31,779 nt of DNA from a virus. Below are positions 1 through 6,806 of this stretch, in pieces. The DNA is taken from positions 1-31,779 of the IMG/VR virus record IMGVR_UViG_3300035670_000882; one strand, 5' to 3'. How positions within the stretch are numbered: the stretch's first letter is position 1; each line of letters opens with the position of its first letter. The position numbers were made by a program, and so were the translations under genes. The notes under the pieces were generated by a model that did not search any database, had not been told where the DNA came from, and saw only the letters and a program-made list of their open reading frames with translations.

Positions 1-1212
1 GTCGATGTAGGCGATGTGGTGGCCGGTGTTGAGTTGTTGGGTGGCTGCGGTGAGGGCGATCCATGTTTTTCCGGAGGCGGATTCGCCGAAGATCATGTTG
101 AGTCGTCCGGGGTAGAGGAGGTGGGTTCCGTCGGTGCGTTGGAGGATGGTGGGTTGGAGGGGTTCGTGGGTGCCGGTGAAGTAGGGGGTGAGGTCGATGG
201 GGGTCCAGGTGGAGGTGGTGTCGGGGTCGTCTGGGGTGGGTTCCTGCGCTGTCTGGAGGGCTTCTGAGGGGGGTTGGGTGGGGATGTGGGGTGTGGGTGC
301 GGGGGTGAGGTTTGGGAGGCGGAGAGAGGCTGTGAGTGCCCGGTAGTCGCCTCCGTGGTTGCGGTGGGCGGTGTAGGCGAACCGGGTGTAGTTCCCTTCG
401 GGGAGCCACGGGATCGAGGTGGTGAAAACGTGGAGGAAGTCTTTGCCGTTGTGGCCGGTGGTTGCGCTGGTGCCTTCGTTGGGGTGTTTGCCGGGTCGGG
501 TCCAGTGGGTGACGCCGTCGCGGTCGGTGTGGGTGGCGGTCCAGCCGTCGGCGGTGAGGAGCTGCGCCCAGGTGGTTTCGGTGTTGTATCGGTCGGCGGG
601 TGAGTCGGTGGGTGCGAGGAAGGGGTCGCGGGTGGGGGGTGGTGCGGGGTAGGTGGCGACGGGTGGTGGGGGGTTGAGGAGGGTTTCGAGCCAGTGGGGT
701 GCGGGGGCGATGTGGTGTTGCCAGGGTGCGCGTCCGGTGGCCCAGGTGTAGGGGCGGTGTGTGGTGGGGTGGAGGGTGGGTGGGGCGAGGACTTGTCCGC
801 CGTCGCCGCGGAGGTCGATGCCGGGGCCGAGTTTGGTGCCGGCGTTGTTGCGGATTTGGAGGTTGGTGCGGAGGTAGATGTGTTGTCCGCCGGAGCCGGT
901 GTTGCAGGTGACGGTGTCAGGCAGCGGGCCGTGTTTGGTGGTGAGTTGGTTGAGGGTGGTGTAGCCGTCTGCGCCGTGGGTGTCGATGTCGAGGACGATG
1001 ATCCCGTTGCCGGTGGCGATGCCGATTCCGTGGTTGCGGTACAGCTGGGTGTACCAGCGGTGGATGATGTCGGGGTTGGTGGTGGCTTTGTTGGGCCAGT
1101 CGGGGATGCCGGGGTGTTTCGCGCCGGGTTTGATCGGGAGGACGCGGAGGTTGCAGTTGGCGAGTTGGAGGGCTGCGTCGAGGTGGTTGGTGGGTGCGAC
1201 GGGTTCAGGCAT
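1..1212 (-). CDS. Bifunctional primase-polymerase / helicase, N-terminal part (cut by window edge)
   Basis: The 404 residues visible form an archaeo-eukaryotic-type prim-pol domain followed by the start of a RecA-like ATPase, a layout common in replication proteins of actinobacterial phages. Seen directly: the catalytic acidic pair in VLDIDTHG (D75, D77), the SGGQH motif ending in H111, the GIDLRGDGG segment (D133) followed by APPTLHP, and near the left edge a Walker A loop GESASGKTW. It probably primes and unwinds phage DNA. The open frame runs off the window, so the rest of the ATPase is not visible. The start is ATG at 1212, or GTG at 1218, which would give a GTGA overlap with the HNH gene upstream. 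Only the exact start and the C-terminal content are uncertain. Confidence 0.9.
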   Translation of the reverse strand, partial: MPEPVAPTNHLDAALQLANCNLRVLPIKPGAKHPGIPDWPNKATTNPDIIHRWYTQLYRNHGIGIATGNGIIVLDIDTHGADGYTTLNQLTTKHGPLPDTVTCNTGSGGQHIYLRTNLQIRNNAGTKLGPGIDLRGDGGQVLAPPTLHPTTHRPYTWATGRAPWQHHIAPAPHWLETLLNPPPPVATYPAPPPTRDPFLAPTDSPADRYNTETTWAQLLTADGWTATHTDRDGVTHWTRPGKHPNEGTSATTGHNGKDFLHVFTTSIPWLPEGNYTRFAYTAHRNHGGDYRALTASLRLPNLTPAPTPHIPTQPPSEALQTAQEPTPDDPDTTSTWTPIDLTPYFTGTHEPLQPTILQRTDGTHLLYPGRLNMIFGESASGKTWIALTAATQQLNTGHHIAYID

Positions 1213-1214
1213 GG

Positions 1215-1658
1215 TCACGGGCGGTTCTTTCTCATGAGGTTCGGGGTGATGGTGTTGTGCCATTCCTCGTGGCATTGACGGCACAATGGGTCGGTCAGAT
1301 CAACCCAGGCGTCGTGGGTGTTTCTGGTTTGCATGGCTCGAGGCCACCAATGGTGCAGCTCGACGCGCTGGTGGTTGCCGCACACTCGGCATGGGTCGCT
1401 GCATCGTTCGCAACCTGATCCGGCACAGTTTCTGCATGAGTCGTTGCCGATAAGCGGGATGTTTGCGAATTGTTCGTCGCTGAACAGTTTGCGGATTGAT
1501 TCGCGGGCGATTGGGTTTCCACGGTGTGTCTTGCCGCATTTGACGCAGCGCGGGACGAGAGCTTCGGAGCCGTTCCGGTTGATGAACCTAACAACCGTCG
1601 CGATCAACTCTTCCGATCCACAGCAAGGTATCGCCACCGCGATCTTTGGCATGGTCAT
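1215..1658 (-). CDS. HNH endonuclease-like protein with several zinc knuckles
   Basis: This 147-residue protein has a C-terminal HNH-type core: CRVCG (C90, C93), VELHHWWPRA (H102/H103), then CRQCHEEWH (C126, C129, H134), the usual arrangement of a zinc-stabilised HNH nuclease. The N-terminal half adds further CxxC pairs (C38/C41, C75/C78, C83/C86), so it may bind two or three zinc ions in total. It ends 2 bases before the prim-pol ATG. HNH proteins in phages can be homing enzymes, packaging nickases or recombination nucleases. Its place in the replication cluster, far from the terminase, makes a packaging role less likely. The family call is good; the target is unknown. Confidence 0.75.
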   Translation of the reverse strand: MTMPKIAVAIPCCGSEELIATVVRFINRNGSEALVPRCVKCGKTHRGNPIARESIRKLFSDEQFANIPLIGNDSCRNCAGSGCERCSDPCRVCGNHQRVELHHWWPRAMQTRNTHDAWVDLTDPLCRQCHEEWHNTITPNLMRKNRP

Positions 1659-1660
1659 GG

Positions 1661-1870
1661 TCAGATGGTGTTGTCGTTGATCGGCTTTGTTCCGTGCGCG
1701 ATGGCTTGCAGGTTTGCCATTCTGACGGTGACTGCGTCGGTGAAATCATCCATCGTTTCGTAAATCTCCACGTCCATGTTGAGTAGTTCGACCAGTCGAG
1801 TCACTTTCTTCTGTCCAGAAAGTGCTTGCTCAATTTCGTCCAGTAGACGCTGCGCTTGCTTGCGGTTCAT
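1661..1870 (-). CDS. Small helical protein of unknown function
   Basis: A 69-residue protein starting MNRKQAQRLLDEIEQAL, strongly helical and probably coiled-coil. No family is recognised. A longer frame continues upstream but runs through the methyltransferase gene and reads as Arg/His/Pro-rich nonsense, so it is rejected. The start is ATG 1870, or GTG 1879, which overlaps the methyltransferase stop as GTGA. It ends 2 bases before the HNH start. Confidence 0.6.
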   Translation of the reverse strand: MNRKQAQRLLDEIEQALSGQKKVTRLVELLNMDVEIYETMDDFTDAVTVRMANLQAIAHGTKPINDNTI

Positions 1871-1875
1871 GATGG

Positions 1876-2379
1876 TCACACGGTGAGGTAGGCGAGGCCG
1901 TGGGTGGTGGGGATGTGTTTCCACCCGTATCCGGTGAGGGCTGCGGCGACGTTGGGGTATTTGGCGTCGTGGACGTAGATACGACCTCCGACCATGACAC
2001 GTTCCCATGCGGCGAGGATGTCGCGGTTCGTGGATTCCGTGGAATGGTCGCCGTCGATGAAGGCCATGGTGAACACAACGGTGGTTGGGATGTCGTCGAG
2101 GGTGGCGATGTGGAGGACGTCGTCGGGGAAGGTTGGGGCGATCGTTTCGGCGACCCACGGGTCGGGGTCGACGGTGATCACTGTTTGTGCGCTGACTGCC
2201 ATGGCGCGGGTGGAGACACCAAGGCCGGTGCCGATCTCCAGGACGATTTGTCCGCGGGCGGCTTCGGTGAGGATGTCGATTTCGTCGTCGGCGATGGAGA
2301 TGCGGGGTTTGCCGGTGGTGGGTTCGCCGGGGTCGTCGGTGCGGCGGATGGAGCCGCCGTTGAGGTGTTCGATGTTCAT
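1876..2379 (-). CDS. Class I SAM-dependent methyltransferase
   Basis: The 167-residue protein has a Rossmann methyltransferase core: motif I IVLEIGTGLG (about residues 45-54), an acidic end to strand 2 (TVDPDP), and FIDGDHSTES in motif IV style. The FIDGDH segment is typical of the Methyltransf_24 / cephalosporin-hydroxylase-like group, which acts on small molecules or sugars. There is no DPPY or NPPY motif and no target-recognition domain, so it does not look like a DNA adenine or cytosine methylase. The ATG overlaps the preceding stop as TAATG. Substrate unknown. Confidence 0.8.
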   Translation of the reverse strand: MNIEHLNGGSIRRTDDPGEPTTGKPRISIADDEIDILTEAARGQIVLEIGTGLGVSTRAMAVSAQTVITVDPDPWVAETIAPTFPDDVLHIATLDDIPTTVVFTMAFIDGDHSTESTNRDILAAWERVMVGGRIYVHDAKYPNVAAALTGYGWKHIPTTHGLAYLTV

Positions 2380-2519
2380 TAGTTGTTTCTCCAGTGTTGG
2401 TTGAGGTTGCGGAACAGGTAGTCGTTGTTGATGTGTTCTTCGAGTGCGTTGAGGCGTTGGTGGAGCCTCCAGACGGACAGGTTGAGGAGGGTGACGCAGG
2501 CGAGGAGGACGATGGTCAT
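2379..2519 (-). CDS. Small single-span membrane protein
   Basis: 46 residues. The first 16 (MTIVLLACVTLLNLSV) form a hydrophobic segment, followed by a charged helical tail, so it is probably a membrane-anchored micro-protein. The ATG at 2519 overlaps the stop of the upstream DNA-binding gene as ATGA. A longer frame reaching 2621 would run inside that gene and is not favoured. Function unknown. Confidence 0.55.
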   Translation of the reverse strand: MTIVLLACVTLLNLSVWRLHQRLNALEEHINNDYLFRNLNQHWRNN

Positions 2520-2977
2520 TTGGCGTGCCAGTAGTCGTTGCCCCAGATGAGGTAGGGGTGGTATCCGAGTTTGCAGGCGGCCTGGTCGGCAGCTCGAAGG
2601 TTCAACCCTTCCCGTCTCCACCTAACCATGGTTACCCGTGTCACACCCATCCGCTCGGCGCTGGTGGCGTCGTCGATGTGGTCGATCGCGGCCAACAGGG
2701 GTCGGATGGACAGTTTGCCGGGGGCCAACTGGGATTCGGGGGCGGTGCGTTTGATCAGGTGCCGGTTTTTGCGGTACCAGCGCATGTAGTCACGGTTCGC
2801 CTGGGTGCAACCTTTACAGCGGCAACCTTCTGCGTACCTGCCATGGGACGGGGTGTGGTTGTCGGTGTTGCTGCGACGATGTTTGGTCGCCTGTGAGTAT
2901 TGGCGGTTGGCTTCGGTGCAGCCGGCGCACCGGCATCCGCGGGTGTAGTTGCTACGCGAGGGGGTGTGGTTGTTCAC
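2516..2977 (-). CDS. Tandem CxCxxC zinc-knuckle protein with helix-turn-helix-like C terminus
   Basis: 153 residues from GTG 2977. Two copies of a 25-residue module (NHTPS...GCRCxGCTxANRxY) lie at residues 3-27 and 40-64, each with a CRCxGC cluster that probably binds zinc. The C-terminal part (SAERMGVTRVTMVRWRREG) reads like a helix-turn-helix followed by a wing-like segment. It is therefore probably a DNA-binding regulator. GTG 2977 is preferred over GTG 2986: it overlaps the upstream stop as GTGA, and a GGAAGG Shine-Dalgarno lies 9 bases ahead. Related CRC-module proteins are common hypotheticals in actinobacterial phages. Confidence 0.7.
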   Translation of the reverse strand: MNNHTPSRSNYTRGCRCAGCTEANRQYSQATKHRRSNTDNHTPSHGRYAEGCRCKGCTQANRDYMRWYRKNRHLIKRTAPESQLAPGKLSIRPLLAAIDHIDDATSAERMGVTRVTMVRWRREGLNLRAADQAACKLGYHPYLIWGNDYWHAK

Positions 2978-3135
2978 AGGCAGCACCTTCCGGAGCAGTT
3001 GTACCGTTCGCAGGCGGGGCAGCGGTCTTCGTCCTCGTCGTCGATCTCCAGCTCGGCGCGACGCTCGGCTTCGGCGACGAATGCGTCCTCGGCCCGGTTC
3101 ACGTCAGCCCACAGTTCCAGATCCGGGTCACGCAT
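2974..3135 (-). CDS. Acidic micro-protein with C-terminal Cys cluster
   Basis: A 53-residue gene starting MRDPDLELWADVNRAEDAF, with an acidic middle and a C-terminal CPACERYNCSGRCC cluster that looks metal-binding. A strong Shine-Dalgarno (AGAGGAGG) lies about 6 bases before ATG 3135. The start overlaps the upstream stop by 8 bases and the stop overlaps the next GTG as GTGA. These signals support a real gene despite its size. Function unknown; the Cys cluster suggests a partner of the neighbouring zinc-knuckle protein, which is inference only. Confidence 0.65.
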   Translation of the reverse strand: MRDPDLELWADVNRAEDAFVAEAERRAELEIDDEDEDRCPACERYNCSGRCCL

Positions 3136-3505
3136 CGCGGGCCTCCTCTAAAAACTGTTGCATCAACTGCTCGGACGAGTACACCGAATACTGACCGTGC
3201 CTAGACAGTTCGTTGACGGCGAGAGCCAAAGCGGCTCGCAGGCGTTCCATCTCGTTCAGCGTGTTTGTTTTTTGAACCTCGTGGATAATGGTCTGTTCTG
3301 CTATCTGTGTCCGTAGTCGTTCTATCTCATCAGCGGCTTCGGATACCTTGTCAAGCCAAGAATGGCAGTCGCAGGCGCACTCTATTACGCGCCCCTCCAT
3401 GAACGGAATTGGATTGCCGTCTTCATCGGAACATCCCCATTCTGCACAGGTGTAACACTCTGCCGGCATCCCTGCTCGCAGTCGGGTCACAATGTCGTCA
3501 GACAC
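3128..3505 (-). CDS. Cys-containing coiled-coil protein
   Basis: 125 residues from GTG 3505, chosen because GGAGGAGG lies 6 bases upstream and the start overlaps the preceding stop by 8 bases. The N-terminal part has several cysteines (CYTCAEWGC, then CACDCH), suggesting a zinc site. Residues of about 55-110 form a coiled coil (DEIERLRTQIAEQ...NEMERLRAALALA). A longer frame up to 3640 runs out of frame through the neighbour and is Pro/Ser-rich nonsense. Function unknown. Confidence 0.65.
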   Translation of the reverse strand: MSDDIVTRLRAGMPAECYTCAEWGCSDEDGNPIPFMEGRVIECACDCHSWLDKVSEAADEIERLRTQIAEQTIIHEVQKTNTLNEMERLRAALALAVNELSRHGQYSVYSSEQLMQQFLEEARDA

Positions 3506-3707
3506 GGTCGGCCTCCTCCGGTCGATCGGCGAGGGCCATGGCGGCGAGGAGGGCGGCGGTGTCAGGTTCACCGTCCTTGTGGGCTTGGACGATCCGCTCG
3601 AGCAGGTCGTACAGGCGGTGCCGATCCGCTTGTAGCTCACGGATGTAGATGGCGGTTTCGCCGTACGAGTGTTGGTGTGCCTCGAAGTAGGCGGGCAACG
3701 GTTTCAT
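3498..3707 (-). CDS. Small conserved-looking protein, unknown function
   Basis: 69 residues beginning MKPLPAYFEAHQHSYGETA and mostly helical (YIRELQADRHRLYDLLERIV). An AAAGGGGA Shine-Dalgarno precedes ATG 3707 by about 6 bases. It overlaps the next gene by 8 bases. No family is recognised. Confidence 0.6.
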   Translation of the reverse strand: MKPLPAYFEAHQHSYGETAIYIRELQADRHRLYDLLERIVQAHKDGEPDTAALLAAMALADRPEEADRV

Positions 3708-3734
3708 GTTTTTCCCCTTTGTTGTGGTGGACGG

Positions 3735-3965
3735 TTACCGGTAGTTGTCAGCTAACCAGTTCATGTACGCATCTTTGACGCGACGCACCCTAGCGGGATC
3801 GTCGATGCACAATGCGGTGAAGAGTTCTTCGGCGTGGCGGGACAGTTCACGGTACTGGTCGATCAGTTCGAGTTGGTGGTGGTACATCTGCAACGCAAGC
3901 GACCCGCAGCATGGGGACATTTCTTCGGTGATGGCCATCACCTCGTTGATCTGCTGGATCGACAT
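3735..3965 (-). CDS. Small helical protein, unknown function
   Basis: 76 residues from ATG 3965 (a GTG lies one codon upstream at 3968). It begins MSIQQINEVMAITEEMSPCC, is mainly helical, and carries a CC pair. The first 119 bases overlap the out-of-frame 3' end of the membrane-protein gene at 3847-4170. That overlap is far longer than any other here and may reflect a frameshift in the upstream gene rather than a wrong start. Confidence 0.55.
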   Translation of the reverse strand: MSIQQINEVMAITEEMSPCCGSLALQMYHHQLELIDQYRELSRHAEELFTALCIDDPARVRRVKDAYMNWLADNYR

Positions 3966-4170
3966 CACTTCTCCACGTTCTCATGTTGTTGGCATAGACG
4001 GCTCCGTAGCCGATTGCCATGAGGATGAACCCGTACTGGCGGGTTGTGACGGCGAAGATGATCCACAGGATTTCGTTGGCGAGGTTGACGAGCCATCCCC
4101 ACCAGATTTTCCTGCCGGCGATCACCATGCCGGTGATTCCGAAGGTAGCCAACACCCATGAGAAGTCCAC
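3847..4170 (-). CDS. Small membrane protein (PnuC-like appearance), possibly frameshifted at its 3' end
   Basis: The first 68 residues from GTG 4170 (MDFSWVLATFGITGMVIAGR onward) contain two to three hydrophobic spans separated by Trp-rich turns (IWWGWLVNLANEILW, YGFILMAIGYGAVY) and end near MRTWRS. They resemble small nicotinamide-transporter-like membrane proteins found in phages. After that the frame continues for about 38 basic and Pro-rich residues that lie antiphase to the next gene. One extra A in AGAAGTGATG would end the protein at WRK with a TGATG overlap, as seen elsewhere in this genome. The start overlaps the previous stop as TAGTG. Transport function is not established. Confidence 0.55.
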   Translation of the reverse strand: MDFSWVLATFGITGMVIAGRKIWWGWLVNLANEILWIIFAVTTRQYGFILMAIGYGAVYANNMRTWRSDVDPADQRGDGHHRRNVPMLRVACVADVPPPTRTDRPVP

Positions 4171-4385
4171 TAGCGGTTGTCGTTGTTGTTGATGTCGTCG
4201 AGTGCTAGGACGGTCGCAGCTGCGATTGCGACACAGACGGCGAACAGTCCCGTTACGACACCGACCGCAAGCGTAATGTTCGCCATTGTTCCGTCGCTGA
4301 CCGCCGACGCAAACATCATGAAGTAGGAAATCAGCAAGGATTTTCCGGCGACGGCGATAACGGCTTTGTGTGTGTTGTCGTCCAC
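4170..4385 (-). CDS. Small two-span membrane protein
   Basis: 71 residues from GTG 4385, two bases after the stop of the coiled-coil gene. It has two predicted spans, around SLLISYFMMFASAV and TLAVGVVTGLFAVCVAIAAA, and a polar tail with DDINNNDNR. The longer frame to 4604 gives an Arg/Pro-rich leader that overlaps the coiled-coil gene and is rejected. The adjacent second membrane gene suggests a membrane-acting pair. Function unknown. Confidence 0.55.
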   Translation of the reverse strand: MDDNTHKAVIAVAGKSLLISYFMMFASAVSDGTMANITLAVGVVTGLFAVCVAIAAATVLALDDINNNDNR

Positions 4386-4387
4386 GG

Positions 4388-4576
4388 TCAGTCGCTGTAG
4401 TGGATTTGCTGCAATGCTTCGAGGCGGAGGATTTCGGCTCGTTTCTCGACGAGGAGTTGTTCTGCGCGGTCGGCGCGGTCTTTTTCCTCGGTGAGTCGTT
4501 CCCGGAGGACGTCGAGGGTCATGGCTTGTTCTTCGAGGCGTTCCCTCAACATCATCAGTTCTTCGTTGGTGTTCAT
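4388..4576 (-). CDS. Small coiled-coil protein
   Basis: 62 residues, almost entirely a coiled coil (ELMMLRERLEEQAMTLDVLR and onward, heptad leucines throughout). ATG 4576 overlaps the preceding stop as ATGA and has GGAAAGG about 8 bases upstream. Probably an oligomeric accessory protein; no specific role can be assigned. Confidence 0.6.
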   Translation of the reverse strand: MNTNEELMMLRERLEEQAMTLDVLRERLTEEKDRADRAEQLLVEKRAEILRLEALQQIHYSD

Positions 4577-4713
4577 TTCTTGGACCTTTCCCGCCGCCGA
4601 TCAAGTTCCTTTTCTAAGGCTTCGATGGTGGCGATGAGGATGTCTTGGTCGGCACCGTAGGCCACGGTGCGACGCAAGAAGTGTACGGCGTTGGCTATGT
4701 CTTGTGTTTTCAT
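4573..4713 (-). CDS. 46-residue protein downstream of structured leader
   Basis: A gene starting at ATG 4713 (MKTQDIANAVHFLRRTVAYG), 46 residues, helical, with a basic end (LDRRRERSKK). GGAGGGG lies 5 bases before the ATG, and its stop overlaps the next ATG as ATGA. It replaces an overlapping 70-residue frame (4601-4813) that is Arg/His-rich nonsense. Its ribosome-binding site lies inside the leader hairpin system described at 4718-4809, so its translation, and that of the coupled genes after it, may be controlled by RNA folding. Confidence 0.6.
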   Translation of the reverse strand: MKTQDIANAVHFLRRTVAYGADQDILIATIEALEKELDRRRERSKK

Positions 4714-4717
4714 GTGG

Positions 4718-4809
4718 CCCCTCCACCCGGACTTGCACCGGGTCGCGCCCTACCTGGACAGCGTGGTTGGCGCGGACATCTTGTTGCCTGGAGGGGTCGC
4801 TGCCCCTCC
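4718..4809 (-). promoter_or_regulatory. Structured leader RNA with alternative pairings and a tRNA T-arm-like hairpin
   Basis: Part of a 144-base gap (4714-4857). On the transcript, GGAGGGG (4809-4803) can pair with CCCCTCC (4796-4790) around a 6-base loop. The same CCCCTCC plus one A (4796-4789) can instead pair over 8 bp with TGGAGGGG (4725-4718), which contains the Shine-Dalgarno of the next gene. Between them is a hairpin CCCGG-TGCAAGT-CCGGG (4742-4726) that matches the tRNA T-arm consensus except for one base, followed by an acceptor-like strand, G and CCA. No convincing D arm or anticodon arm can be drawn, so it is not called a tRNA. Confidence 0.45.
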
Positions 4810-4857
4810 CCACCCCGAAAGGAGAAAGGCGGGAAAGGGTGTGCGACTTGGGGTGAC

Positions 4858-5259
4858 CTACAGGAGGTCGTCGGTGGTGATCGTGGACGCCGGCTTCACC
4901 TGGGCCTTGAACAGCTTCGGCGGTGCGTACCCCTTCGAGGTCGGTTCGCCGAGGCCGGTGAACTGAACCGCGACGGTTGCGCCTTCCATGGTGGTGACCC
5001 CGGCGGCGGTGGCGGCCTCACGGATCGCCTTCACCATGTTGCCGCGCACCCAGAGGGCTTCGGTGCCGTTGTCGGTTTCGAGGGTGAACACGAACACGTG
5101 CTTCGGCTTCCCGTCGGGCCACGTCTTGACGGTGCCGTTCGGGTCGCGGTCCTCGAGCCGCTTCACTTGGGTGATGACCCCTTTGGCGGTGTCGCCGGGG
5201 TTGGTGAATTTGATCGCCGGGTTGGAGGCTCCGCCTCCGGCGAGGAATTCGTCGCTCAT
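4858..5259 (-). CDS. Putative ssDNA-binding protein (actinophage type)
   Basis: 133 residues starting MSDEFLAGGGASNPAIKF. It resembles small beta-rich proteins annotated as ssDNA-binding in actinobacterial phages: an early GDTAKGVITQVKRLED strand, a WPDGKPKHVFVFTLET core, the LWVRGNMVKAIREA helix, then VAVQFTGLGE and a YAPPKLFKAQ strand near the end. It directly follows the exonuclease (ATGA overlap at 5259), which fits a recombination or replication role. The OB fold is inferred from pattern and context, not from catalytic residues. It is the last gene before the structured leader gap. Confidence 0.6.
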   Translation of the reverse strand: MSDEFLAGGGASNPAIKFTNPGDTAKGVITQVKRLEDRDPNGTVKTWPDGKPKHVFVFTLETDNGTEALWVRGNMVKAIREAATAAGVTTMEGATVAVQFTGLGEPTSKGYAPPKLFKAQVKPASTITTDDLL

Positions 5260-6800
5260 TGGTTCTCCTGGTTGTTGTTGGTTGGGTTGTTTGCCACCAG
5301 CGTGATCGTGCCGGTTTTGGTTTCCTCCAGGTGGAGAAGGCCGGCCTCGAAGGCGTTGGCGGTGTTTTCTACGGCACGAGACTCCGTGATGGTGAATGTG
5401 CCGAAGAGCTTGCCGAGCGACGCGGCGGCGTCGTGGTCGGGGAGGGCGTGGGTGATGATGGGGCGGATGATGGTGGCGTCCTCGAATTGGGCGCAGGCGA
5501 ACAGAGCGAGGATCGCGGCGACCCGCTGTTCACTGGCACGCTTCTTGAGCGACAGGCCGTAGCCGGCACCGTTCGCCTCCGCGAGGACCATGGTGACGAT
5601 GTTGGTGGCGGCGGGGGTCAGGTTGCGGTGGATCTCCATCACATCCGACACGACCTCGTCGGGAACCAGTTTGGTTGTGTCGACGGGTTGGGCGGATGGG
5701 AACGCACCTTTGACCAGTTTGATTGCGTGCTGGTGGGTGGCGGCGTAGTCGGGGTCGGGGAGACCGAACGGGAGATTGTGTTCCCGTTCTACTGACTCGA
5801 GCGCGACGAGGATCAGGTTCAGCTCCCGGTGGGTGTGCTGGTGGTTGCCTTTGAAGCCGGGGACACCTTCGGGCCACAGGTGCTTCGTCATGGTGGCGGT
5901 GGCGTCGCTGAAGGTGAGGCACACCTTGAGGCGGTCTTTGACCCATTCGATGCGGGCGTCGGATGCGATCTCGTCGATCGGGTCCATCTGGGCGTCCAGT
6001 TTCACCACCGCAGGCGCACCCTTCTCCACCGCCTTCACGGCACGGGCGAGCTCGACGATGGGGCGCACAGCGGTGAGGTCGACCCGGTAGATGTCGCACC
6101 TACCGTCGCCGGTGGCGGGGATGTGGGCAATCAACGCCTCCGAAGTGTCGACGTCGCCGATCTGGGAGCGTTCCCCGGTTGCGACGTTGTAGCGGACGGC
6201 TGTGGCGTACAGGTACAGCTGCACCATGTAGGCGAGTGGGCGGGTGTGGATTTGTTTGCCGGTTTTCTTGTCCAGGGCGACCAGTTTGCCGTCGGAGATG
6301 CGGCGGACGAAGTTGTCACCTGATCCGGCTGCTTGGAATTCGTCGTTGACGAGGTGCAGTTCGATCAGGTCGGGGTCGACTTCGTAGCCAAGGGTGGTCA
6401 GGGCGGTTTGCCACCCTTGGCCGAAGGGGCGGAAGTTGTCCGGCATTTCGTGGAGGGTGATCTGCCCGGAGTCGAGTTGAGCCAACACTTCGTGGATGGC
6501 GGTGCCGATGTTCGCTGCCGATGATGCGCCGGCGTGTTCCATCATGCGGTCGACGATGTCGTCGAGGTGCCGGTCGTCACCAAGTTTGGATTCGGCGGCG
6601 GCGCGCAGATCGGGACGATCCAACGACCCTTTCAGGAGGGTGCGGAGCTTCCACTTGGTGAGGCCGAACTGGTTCTCCAGCACCGACCCGTATCCGGAGA
6701 TCCGGGTGTAGGCGACGGGTTTCCCACCACCAGCGGGGGTGATGAGGGGTCGGCCCCACCGGTCGCGGGTGAAGTCTTGCTGTAGGAATTGGGCGGTCAT
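5256..6800 (-). CDS. Cas4/RecB-like PD-(D/E)XK exonuclease
   Basis: 514 residues. The N-terminal 200 residues contain a RecB/Cas4-type nuclease signature: NIGTAIHEVLA (H103), EFQAAGSGD (D162), LVALDKKTGK (D177, K179) and the following YMVQLYLYA helix with the QxxxY-like motif. This is the arrangement of metal-dependent DNA exonucleases acting in recombination and replication. The remaining 300 residues are of unclear fold, with helical repeats and a Gln/Asn tail (NNPTNNNQENQ). No Cys cluster for the Cas4 iron-sulfur site is visible, so a RecB-type label is safer than true Cas4. It is flanked by a resolvase-like nuclease and a putative ssDNA-binding protein, giving a recombination module. Confidence 0.75.
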   Translation of the reverse strand: MTAQFLQQDFTRDRWGRPLITPAGGGKPVAYTRISGYGSVLENQFGLTKWKLRTLLKGSLDRPDLRAAAESKLGDDRHLDDIVDRMMEHAGASSAANIGTAIHEVLAQLDSGQITLHEMPDNFRPFGQGWQTALTTLGYEVDPDLIELHLVNDEFQAAGSGDNFVRRISDGKLVALDKKTGKQIHTRPLAYMVQLYLYATAVRYNVATGERSQIGDVDTSEALIAHIPATGDGRCDIYRVDLTAVRPIVELARAVKAVEKGAPAVVKLDAQMDPIDEIASDARIEWVKDRLKVCLTFSDATATMTKHLWPEGVPGFKGNHQHTHRELNLILVALESVEREHNLPFGLPDPDYAATHQHAIKLVKGAFPSAQPVDTTKLVPDEVVSDVMEIHRNLTPAATNIVTMVLAEANGAGYGLSLKKRASEQRVAAILALFACAQFEDATIIRPIITHALPDHDAAASLGKLFGTFTITESRAVENTANAFEAGLLHLEETKTGTITLVANNPTNNNQENQ

Positions 6801-6806
6801 TTCTGG

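Noticed and set aside
4718-4796. A functional tRNA gene
   Set aside because: T arm, acceptor and CCA look right, but no D arm with GG and no anticodon stem-loop could be drawn, so it is kept as tRNA-like only.
4601-4813. 70-codon minus-strand frame covering the leader
   Set aside because: Arg/His-rich after the first third, antiphase to the better 46-codon gene that has an SD and an ATGA overlap.
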